DNA of 64,000 nucleotides from Granulicoccus phenolivorans DSM 17626 = NBRC 107789 = JCM 15570 (GTDB lineage: Bacteria > Actinomycetota > Actinomycetes > Propionibacteriales > Propionibacteriaceae). Location of the stretch: contig NZ_AUHH01000014.1 in NCBI RefSeq assembly GCF_000423085.1, positions 1-64,000 on the forward strand, read 5' to 3'. Below, in pieces: positions 8,930 through 15,485 of the stretch; positions within the stretch are counted from its first letter, which is position 1, and each line of letters opens with the position of its first letter. The position numbers were made by a program, and so were the translations under genes. The notes under the pieces are model-generated. The model was not told where the DNA came from. It saw only the letters and a program-made list of their open reading frames with translations, and searched no databases.

Positions 8930-11290
8930 TTGACTTCGCACGATCGCACCCTGGACCGTCCGTCGAGCGACCGCAATGGATCGCCGGACTCCGAGGAACC
9001 CCTCGACCATTCCCACGATGCCGTCCTGGCCCGGGAAATTGCGATCGAGCAGCGCCACGTCGATCGGGTGTACGACCGCCTCGGGGACGCCCATCGCTCC
9101 GCCGAACAGGTGGCGGCCCAGGGGAAGACCCTGTTCGAGCGCGATCGTGCCGACTTCGTCCGCGAGGAGGACGGGACCGGGCTGTTCGAGCGCGATGTGT
9201 TCGCCTTCCAGTCGGCCCGCCGGTTGGCCACGCTGAATGCCGAGCACGAGGGGTTGGTGTTCGGCCGGCTGGATCTGTTGGCCGAGGAGATCCGCTACAT
9301 CGGCCGGATCGGCGTCCGCGACGAGGACTACGAGCCGCTGGTGATCGACTGGCGCGCCCGCGCCGCCGAGCCCTTCTACCGGGCGACCTCCGCCGAACCG
9401 ATGGAGGTCATCCGGCGCCGGGTGCTGCGCTCGCGCAGTGACCGGGTGATCGGCATCGAGGACGACCTGATCGACGGCGAGAACGCTCCCGAGGACATGG
9501 TGGTGATCGGCGAGGGCGCCCTGATGGCGGCCCTGAGCCGGGCCCGCGGACCCCGGATGCGGGACATCGTGGCCACCATCCAGGCCGAGCAGGACGAAGC
9601 GATCCGCGCCCCCTATCACGGGTTCACCATCATCGCCGGCGGCCCGGGCACCGGAAAAACGGTGGTGGCGCTGCACCGCGCGGCGTACCTGCTGTATTCG
9701 AACCGGCGGCGCTTCGAGAACGGCGGCGTGCTGGTGGTAGGCCCGTCGCGGGTCTTCATGAACTACATCGAACGGGTGCTGCCCAGCCTGGGCGAGGACT
9801 CGGTGACGCTGCGCGCGCTCGGGTCGGTCGCCTCCGATGTCTTCGGGTTCCGCACCGAACGGATCGATTCGGCCGAGGCCCATGCGATCAAGGGGTCGCT
9901 GCGGATGCTGCCGCTGCTGCGCCGGTTGATCAACGAACCGGTGCCCACCGGCGACCCCAGCGCCGGCGAGGCCACCGAGCTGCGGCTGCGGCTCACCGTG
10001 AAGGGCGAGGTGTTCACCATCGGCGCGGCCCAACTCGAACGCATCCGGACCGAGGTACTGCGCCATCAGAAGGTCAACCAGGCCCGGCCCTCGGCCGAGG
10101 CGGCGCTGCTGACCGCGCTGTGGCAGAAGAAGCCGGCCGATCTGGACCTGGAGCGGGCGGAGTTCGAGGAGTACGTCACCGAGTCCCAGGCCTGGCAGGA
10201 CTTCCTGCCGCAGTGGTGGCCGTCGCTGCGCGCCACCCGGGTGCTGCGTCGGCTGGCCGATCCGGAGTTGGTCCGCCGGGTCGCCGCCGATCAGCTCTCC
10301 CCCGAACAGATCCGGATCCTGGCCGATTCGTACGCCGAACACACCGACTGGTCGATCGACGATTCCGCACTGCTGGACGAACTGGCGTACCGGCTGGGCC
10401 CGGTCACCGAGGAGACCGAGACCGAGGTTCCGCTGTTCCTGGCCGACGGCACCGACGTCACCGAGGTGGTGACCACGATGGAGCGGGTGCAGGCCCGGGT
10501 CACCGAGCGGGAGGAGTACGACGACGACTTCCGCACCTACGCCCACGTCCTGGTCGACGAGGCGCAGGACGTCACGCCGATGGCCTGGCGGATGTTGCGC
10601 CGCCGCGGCGCCCAGGCCTCCTGGACCGTGGTCGGCGATCCGGCCCAGAGTTCCTGGCCCGATGCCGCCGAGACCGACCGGGCGATGACCGATCTGGTCG
10701 GCAAGGCACCGGTACGCCGGTTCCGGATGAGCACCAACTACCGGTCCCCGGCGGAGGTGTTCAACCTGGCGGCCAAGGTGGTCGTCGAGGCGTACCCGGA
10801 CGCCGACCTGCCCACCGCGGTCCGCTCGACCGGGGTCGAACCGGCCCTGCTGACCACCACCCCCGCCGATCTCATCGACACGATCATCGAACAGGTCACC
10901 GAGCTGGGCGAGGTGGTCGAGGGCAGCATCGGAGTGATCTGCCCGCCCAGCCGGATCGCCGCGGTGACCGCGGCCCTGCTGCCCGCCGCGGCGAACGGAT
11001 CCGGCGAGGCAGCCGGGGCGAACGGATCCGGCGAGGCAGCCCGGACCGCCGGCTCGCCACTGCCCGCCGAGATCGCCGAACGGCTGGTCGTGATCGGCCC
11101 GCTGGAGGCCAAGGGGCTGGAGTATGACGCGGTGCTGGTCGTCTCCCCCGACGAGATCGTGGCCGAGTCGCCCGGCGGGGTCCGCGTCCTCTATGTGGCG
11201 CTGACCCGGCCCACCCAGCGGCTGGTCACCCTCGACCTGACCGGGGGCGGACGGTGGCGGCGATCTCTCGGGTCGCGCGGGACCGATTGA
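8930..11290 (+). CDS. HelD/HelR-like RNA polymerase-associated helicase
   Basis: A 786-residue UvrD-like superfamily 1 ATPase. The N-terminal arm (residues about 15-70, IEQRHVDRVYDRLGDAHRSA) is a predicted coiled coil, followed by a domain with the motif EDYEPLVIDWRARAAEPFYR seen in HelD proteins. Walker A is GGPGTGKT near residue 238, Walker B VDEAQD near 541, and motif VI VALTRPTQRL lies near the end. Actinobacterial HelD/HelR enter RNA polymerase channels, free stalled enzyme, and in some species protect against rifamycins. That role is inferred; no rifamycin-associated promoter element was seen. The TTG at 8930 is chosen for its GGGAGG ribosome site; a -10 box TAGACT lies at 8894-8899. 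Its last 65 bases overlap the end of metF. Confidence 0.85.
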   Translation: MTSHDRTLDRPSSDRNGSPDSEEPLDHSHDAVLAREIAIEQRHVDRVYDRLGDAHRSAEQVAAQGKTLFERDRADFVREEDGTGLFERDVFAFQSARRLATLNAEHEGLVFGRLDLLAEEIRYIGRIGVRDEDYEPLVIDWRARAAEPFYRATSAEPMEVIRRRVLRSRSDRVIGIEDDLIDGENAPEDMVVIGEGALMAALSRARGPRMRDIVATIQAEQDEAIRAPYHGFTIIAGGPGTGKTVVALHRAAYLLYSNRRRFENGGVLVVGPSRVFMNYIERVLPSLGEDSVTLRALGSVASDVFGFRTERIDSAEAHAIKGSLRMLPLLRRLINEPVPTGDPSAGEATELRLRLTVKGEVFTIGAAQLERIRTEVLRHQKVNQARPSAEAALLTALWQKKPADLDLERAEFEEYVTESQAWQDFLPQWWPSLRATRVLRRLADPELVRRVAADQLSPEQIRILADSYAEHTDWSIDDSALLDELAYRLGPVTEETETEVPLFLADGTDVTEVVTTMERVQARVTEREEYDDDFRTYAHVLVDEAQDVTPMAWRMLRRRGAQASWTVVGDPAQSSWPDAAETDRAMTDLVGKAPVRRFRMSTNYRSPAEVFNLAAKVVVEAYPDADLPTAVRSTGVEPALLTTTPADLIDTIIEQVTELGEVVEGSIGVICPPSRIAAVTAALLPAAANGSGEAAGANGSGEAARTAGSPLPAEIAERLVVIGPLEAKGLEYDAVLVVSPDEIVAESPGGVRVLYVALTRPTQRLVTLDLTGGGRWRRSLGSRGTD
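10991..11044 (+). repeat. 27-base tandem duplication inside the helicase gene
   Basis: Two adjacent 27-base units (26 of 27 bases identical) encode ANGSGEAAG and ANGSGEAAR, a flexible Gly/Ala insert late in the helicase. The length keeps the frame. Confidence 0.9.
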
Positions 11291-12140
11291 GCGTGTAGTA
11301 GTGCAGCCCCGGCGCTCCCCCGGCCAGCAGGGCCTGGGAGAGCTCGGTGGCGATGTCCACGCCGACCTTGCGGACGTCCTCGGGGTTGTCGGCGACCGCG
11401 TGCAGCCGGTCGGTCACCCGGGCCGGCAGTTCGGCGCCGGACAGGGCCGCGAACCGCTCGATCTGCTTGATGTTGGTGACCGGCTGGATGCCGGGAATGA
11501 TCGGCAGGTCGCAGCCCAGGGCCCGGACCCGCTCGACCAGGCGGAAGTACGCGTCCGGATCGAAGAACAGCTGGGTGATGGCAAAATCGGCGCCCGCCTC
11601 GGCCTTGTCCACCAGGATCCGGGCATCCAGGTCGAAGTCGTAGTGCTCGGGATGGGCATCGGGGAACGCCCCCACCCCGACACAGAAGTTGCCCAGGCTC
11701 TTCACCAGCCGGACCAGCTCGGTGGCGTTCTGCAGCCCGTCGGGATGTGCCTGCCACGGCACCGTCGGCCCACCGGGCATATCGCCGCGGACCGCCAGAA
11801 TGTGCCGGATCCCGGCCTCGGCATAGGACCCCAGGACGTGCCGCAGCTGGCTCACCGGTTGCGACACACAGGTCAGATGGGCCATCGTGCGCAGGCCGGT
11901 CTCCCGCTCGATGTCGCGGGTGATCCGGATCGTGCGGTCCCGGTTCGAGCCGTTCGCGCCGTAGGTGACCGACACGAAGTCCGGCCGCAGCCGCTGCAGC
12001 TCGCGCAGGGTCTGCCACAGCTGCTGTTCGGCGGCCTCGTCCTTCGGCGGGAAGAACTCGAAGGAGAACAGCGGCTCGCCGCCCTCGGCGAGCAGGTCGG
12101 CAATGGTGGCGGTCCGCGAGGCGGTTCGGGGTGCGGGCAT
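11226..12140 (-). CDS. metF: 5,10-methylenetetrahydrofolate reductase
   Basis: Reduces methylene-THF to methyl-THF for methionine synthesis; an FAD-containing TIM barrel. The 304 residues show the family opening FSFEFFPPKDEAAEQQ, the VSVTYGANGS and THLTC-like AHLTCVSQP segments, ILAVRGDMPGG, and FAITQLFFDPDAYFR. The start is ATG 12140. The minus-strand -10 box TATCTT ends 7 bases upstream, so a leaderless mRNA is expected; no ribosome site is visible. It is divergent from the polyprenyl synthetase gene (49 bases between starts) and overlaps the helicase gene tail-to-tail by 65 bases. Confidence 0.95.
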   Translation of the reverse strand: MPAPRTASRTATIADLLAEGGEPLFSFEFFPPKDEAAEQQLWQTLRELQRLRPDFVSVTYGANGSNRDRTIRITRDIERETGLRTMAHLTCVSQPVSQLRHVLGSYAEAGIRHILAVRGDMPGGPTVPWQAHPDGLQNATELVRLVKSLGNFCVGVGAFPDAHPEHYDFDLDARILVDKAEAGADFAITQLFFDPDAYFRLVERVRALGCDLPIIPGIQPVTNIKQIERFAALSGAELPARVTDRLHAVADNPEDVRKVGVDIATELSQALLAGGAPGLHYYTLNRSRATREIAATVRPRSGRG

Positions 12141-12189
12141 GCCGCAAAGATAGGCGACGCCACTGGATCGGGCCCCCTAGGCTCAGGGT

Positions 12190-13296
12190 ATGGTCCAGTT
12201 CCTTGATCCCGCCGTTCCCGTCTCGCCCGCGCTCCGAGCGGCCATCGGTGCCCAGATCACCGATTTCCTGGCCCGCCAGCAGCCGGTGCTGGAGGCGATG
12301 GGTCCGGAGATGTCGGATCTGGCCGAGCTGGCCGCGGCCTTCACCGCCGGCGGCAAGCGGCTGCGGCCGGCCTTCGCCGTGTGGGGGTACGCCGCGGTCG
12401 CCGGGGAGCCCGACGACACCGCCGCCGCGTCACTGCTGCAGGCGGCCGCCAGTCTGGACCTGCTGCACGTCTCGGCGTTGATGCACGACGACGTGATGGA
12501 CGCCTCCGACACCCGGCGCGGGATGCCCTCGGCGCATCGGCAGTTGGAGGCCCGGCACACCGCGCGCGGCCTGCTCGGCTCGGGGGCCGACTTCGGGCGC
12601 GCCGGCGCGATCCTGCTCGGCGACCTGCTGCTGGTCTGGTCGATGGAGATGCTGGACACCGCGGGGCTGAGTGAATCGGCCCGGGCGCGGGTCCATCCGC
12701 TGGTGCATGCGGTGCGCACCGAGGTGACCTGTGGGCAGTACCTCGATGTGCTGGCCCAGCACCGGCCCCGCTCCGCGGATGCGGCGGCGGCATTGGCCGA
12801 GGTCAACCGGGTGGTGGAGTACAAGACGGCCAAGTACTCCGTGCAGCGCCCGGTCCAGATCGGCGCCGCCCTGGCGGCCGGTTCGGCCGCGCAGCAGGCG
12901 GCGCTGGCGGCGTACGGATCACCGCTGGGGCGGGCCTTCCAATTCCGCGACGACCTGCTGGGGGTGTTCGGGGACTCCGCGATCACCGGAAAACCCGCCG
13001 GGGACGATCTGCGGGAGGGCAAGCGCACGGTGCTGCTGGCCGAGGCGTACGCCCACCTCGGCACCGCCGCCGCGGCCCGGCTGGATGAGCTGGTCGGCAA
13101 TCCGGACCTGACCGCCGACGGGGTCGCCGAGGCCCGCACCATCATCGCCGAGTCCGGGGCCGAGCAGCGGGTGGAGGCGCTGATCGCCGAGGCGTTCGAC
13201 ACCGCCGTCGCCGCGCTGGATGCCGCCGAGTTCACCGACCTGGGCCGGGCCGGCCTGATCGGCCTGGCCGAGGCCACCGTACGCCGGGCCCACTGA
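12190..13296 (+). CDS. Polyprenyl (geranylgeranyl-type) diphosphate synthase
   Basis: Trans-isoprenyl chain elongation from IPP and an allylic diphosphate. The 368 residues include GGKRLRP, the first aspartate-rich motif HDDVMDASDTRRG near residue 98, and the second FQFRDDLLGVFGD. It resembles the actinobacterial idsA/grcC group; chain length cannot be read from the sequence with confidence. The -10 box TAGGCT (12178-12183) is 6 bases before ATG 12190, giving a leaderless start. The metF-isoprenyl synthase pair matches the M. tuberculosis order Rv2172c-idsA2. Confidence 0.92.
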   Translation: MVQFLDPAVPVSPALRAAIGAQITDFLARQQPVLEAMGPEMSDLAELAAAFTAGGKRLRPAFAVWGYAAVAGEPDDTAAASLLQAAASLDLLHVSALMHDDVMDASDTRRGMPSAHRQLEARHTARGLLGSGADFGRAGAILLGDLLLVWSMEMLDTAGLSESARARVHPLVHAVRTEVTCGQYLDVLAQHRPRSADAAAALAEVNRVVEYKTAKYSVQRPVQIGAALAAGSAAQQAALAAYGSPLGRAFQFRDDLLGVFGDSAITGKPAGDDLREGKRTVLLAEAYAHLGTAAAARLDELVGNPDLTADGVAEARTIIAESGAEQRVEALIAEAFDTAVAALDAAEFTDLGRAGLIGLAEATVRRAH

Positions 13297-13336
13297 GCCC
13301 GCTCCTCAGCCCGCACCGGCTCAGACCAGCACCGGC

Positions 13337-13690
13337 TCAGACCAGTACCAGGGCGAACGGTGGGGTGAGCCGGGTGCGTTCGCTGAACAGGTCCAGCACG
13401 ATCGCCCAGTCCCGGGGCTGGGCGATCGCCAGGTCGGCCCAGCCGGTCCACAGCACCGCGGTCGGTTCGGTGAGGTCGGTCAGCACGTCCCACAGTGCGT
13501 CGAGGTTGCGGCCGAAGTAGCTCGGCAGGCTCATCTCCCGGGCCAGGGCGGCCAACAGCCCCGCCTTGTCCGAAGCGGTCACCGCGTACGTGTGCCAGCC
13601 GGGGAGATTGTCGGGATCGACACTGCCCCGGTAGATCCCGCCGCGCCCGGCGTACAGGTCGGCGGTGTTGTGGTGCGCCGGGGTGGTCAT
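13337..13690 (-). CDS. Barstar-family ribonuclease inhibitor
   Basis: A 117-residue cytosolic inhibitor. The signature YFGRNLDALWDVLTDL (residues 58-73) matches barstar helix 2. Asp64 and Asp68 correspond to the barstar acidic residues that plug the ribonuclease active site. Its ATG overlaps the stop of the preceding RNase gene by 4 bases (ATGA), so toxin and inhibitor are translationally coupled. It protects the cell from the RNase before export (known for barnase/barstar, inferred here). Confidence 0.9.
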   Translation of the reverse strand: MTTPAHHNTADLYAGRGGIYRGSVDPDNLPGWHTYAVTASDKAGLLAALAREMSLPSYFGRNLDALWDVLTDLTEPTAVLWTGWADLAIAQPRDWAIVLDLFSERTRLTPPFALVLV

Positions 13691-14223
13691 CGGCGGATCC
13701 GGGCGAAGGTGGCGTAGTGGTCGTCGGTCCAGAAGTAGACCTTGTTGTTGTTGCCGGTGACGATGCGGCGCGCCCCGCGGTCGTTCTCGCCCGGGGTCAC
13801 CACGGTGTACTCCCGGTAGTAGCCGCGCGGCTGGTCGGGCAGGACGCGCTCGAAATTCCCGAAGGTGGCGCCGTCCTTGTCATAGGGATAGGGGCCACCC
13901 CGGTCGATCAGGGTCAGCGTGTCCCGGGCCTGGGCAGGCAGGGCGGAGGCATCGATCCAGCGCAGCCCGGTCTCCGGATCGGTCGCCTGCTGCGCACTGC
14001 CCTGCTTGCTCTTCTGTTGGTCCGTGCCCGAGCTGCGCGAGGCGGCCGCGGAGGGAGCCGCCCCGGCTGTCTTGGTGGCAGCGCTGTCGGCGTGGGTGGC
14101 CGGGTTCGCGGAGCCGGCCCGACCGGAGGTGCCCGACCCCGGCTGGAGCAGCAGGGCCACCACCACCGCGATCGCCACGACCACGGCCGCGGCCCAGGAC
14201 AGGGTGCGACGCGACAACTTCAC
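13687..14223 (-). CDS. Membrane-anchored or secreted guanyl-specific ribonuclease (RNase Sa/barnase superfamily)
   Basis: Residues 7-27 form one hydrophobic segment (AAAVVVAIAVVVALLLQ) after a basic start, so the enzyme is exported, probably anchored, on an Ala/Ser/Thr-rich stalk (28-80). The catalytic domain (about 85-178) aligns by eye with Streptomyces RNase Sa: Glu138 in GYYREYTVVTPG is the general base, Arg153 in ARRIVTG binds phosphate, and His169 in DDHYATF is the general acid. The disulfide cysteines of RNase Sa are missing. It cuts RNA 3' to guanosine (family knowledge). The GTG start overlaps the thiE stop (GTGA), and barstar follows in the same way. The likely role is extracellular RNA scavenging or competition. 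Confidence 0.92.
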   Translation of the reverse strand: MKLSRRTLSWAAAVVVAIAVVVALLLQPGSGTSGRAGSANPATHADSAATKTAGAAPSAAASRSSGTDQQKSKQGSAQQATDPETGLRWIDASALPAQARDTLTLIDRGGPYPYDKDGATFGNFERVLPDQPRGYYREYTVVTPGENDRGARRIVTGNNNKVYFWTDDHYATFARIRR

Positions 14224-14963
14224 CGGCGACCCCCACGCTTGCGCTGCGGGCCCCGGAAGGCCTTGGCCAGATAGTCCTGCATCGCCGGATCCTCGTTCCA
14301 GGCGCGGCGCAGCCGGTTCGCCAATCGTTCGGCGGTGGCCTGCGGATCGGTGGACTCGGCCAGAGCGCGGATCACGGCGATCCGCCGGGCCCCGGCGGCC
14401 AGCACCTCCTCCAGGTTGTCCTCACTGACTCCGCCGCCGGCGAACCAGGGTCGGGATTCGATGTCCCCGGGTGGGGCCACGGTCGCGGCGTATCGCACCA
14501 GGTCCGTCCCGCCGGACGCATCGGGGAAGTCCGGGGTCGGATAGACCGGGCCGACGGTGAGGTAGTCCACGTCGGGATCGGCCAGGGCGGCGTCGATCTG
14601 CTTCGGGGTCCGGGCGCCCTGACCGATCAGCCCCCACTGATGCAGGGACGGGCGGGCCTGCTTCGGGGCGATCCCCCCGGGGCGCAGATGCAGCACATCG
14701 GCCTGGAACGCCCGGGCCACCGTCGGGGAGTCGTTGACCACCACCAACCCCTCGAACGGGAAGGAGAGTTCCCGCAACTTCTCCAGCGCCGCCAGCTCCT
14801 GGCGCTCGGTCAGCCCGGGCTGGCGAATCTGGATGACGTCGACCCCACCGTTCAGGCAGGCAGAGACGAACTCGATGAAGTCGCCCTGGCGTTCCCGCAG
14901 ATCGGTGCACATATACAGGCGGGCAAGCCGCAGCCGCACATCGAGGCCCATCAGAACAGTCAC
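14220..14963 (-). CDS. thiE: Thiamine-phosphate synthase
   Basis: Couples HMP-diphosphate with thiazole phosphate to thiamine phosphate. The 247 residues include VDVIQIRQPGL, VVVNDSPTVARAFQADVLHL, DYLTVGPVYPTPDFP and AGGGVSEDNLEEVLAAGARR, the TIM-barrel phosphate- and substrate-binding segments. Length is slightly above the usual 210-230 because of a C-terminal basic tail. The minus-strand -10 TAGGCT (14970-14975) ends 7 bases before the GTG, so the operon thiE-RNase-barstar has a leaderless first gene. thiG, thiO and a normal thiS are absent nearby. Confidence 0.9.
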   Translation of the reverse strand: MTVLMGLDVRLRLARLYMCTDLRERQGDFIEFVSACLNGGVDVIQIRQPGLTERQELAALEKLRELSFPFEGLVVVNDSPTVARAFQADVLHLRPGGIAPKQARPSLHQWGLIGQGARTPKQIDAALADPDVDYLTVGPVYPTPDFPDASGGTDLVRYAATVAPPGDIESRPWFAGGGVSEDNLEEVLAAGARRIAVIRALAESTDPQATAERLANRLRRAWNEDPAMQDYLAKAFRGPQRKRGGRR

Positions 14964-15120
14964 CCATCCAGCCTACCGAACCGCTGCCGCGCGGGCGTCG
15001 ATCGACGGGCCCCCGGGCCGGGCCGCCGCGGGCGGATGTGAGCAGTACCGCACCACGGCGGGGTTGCAGAGCATTGCCCAGCCCCAGCGGGATCGGTACC
15101 GTGGAACAAAAGGAGCGACG

Positions 15121-15312
15121 ATGCTGATCAAGGTCAACGGAGAAGTCCGCGACATCCCCGAAGGCACCACGGTGGCCGACCTGGTGACCACTATCTCCGA
15201 CGGGAACTACCGCGTGCTGGTCGACGGGCGGTCACTGGAGCCGCGGGAGTGCGCCAAGCACCTGCTGGACGACGGTTCGATCGTCGAGATTCTGCACTGC
15301 CGGCACGACTGA
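15121..15312 (+). CDS. ThiS-like beta-grasp protein without C-terminal diglycine
   Basis: A 63-residue protein starting MLIKVNGEVRDIPEGTTVAD, then LLDDGSIVEILHCRHD. The order and spacing match ThiS, the sulfur carrier of thiazole synthesis, but ThiS ends in GG, which is adenylated and thiocarboxylated. Here the end is CRHD followed by a normal TGA, so it cannot act as a ThiS of the known mechanism. AGGAG lies 5 bases before the ATG. It is divergent from thiE, as thiO-thiS-thiG are in mycobacteria, but thiO and thiG are missing. It may be a decayed remnant or a repurposed fold. Confidence 0.7.
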   Translation: MLIKVNGEVRDIPEGTTVADLVTTISDGNYRVLVDGRSLEPRECAKHLLDDGSIVEILHCRHD

Positions 15313-15328
15313 CCCTCTCGCCCCAGCC

Positions 15329-15369
15329 GTCACATCGCCACATCTGTCACACCAGCCTGATCCGTCACA
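15329..15369. repeat. Three direct GTCACA repeats upstream of pknL
   Basis: GTCACA occurs at 15329, 15346 and 15364, 17 and 18 bases apart, about 55-95 bases before the pknL -10 box TAGAAT (15424-15429). Helical-phase spacing is imperfect. An activator site is possible but unproven. Confidence 0.35.
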
Positions 15370-15485
15370 CAGGCAAACCGGGCACACGGCGCGTCGGTAA
15401 CGAGCCGGTTGCGGCCCGCTCCCTAGAATCGACACCAGCCAGCACGGCCTTCCCCTTCTTCCCCGAACCGTGACGGAGCATTCTC

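Noticed and set aside
14964-15120. TPP riboswitch at thiE
   Set aside because: No CTGAGA or ACCTGA-type thi-box sequence is present, and the thiE mRNA appears leaderless.
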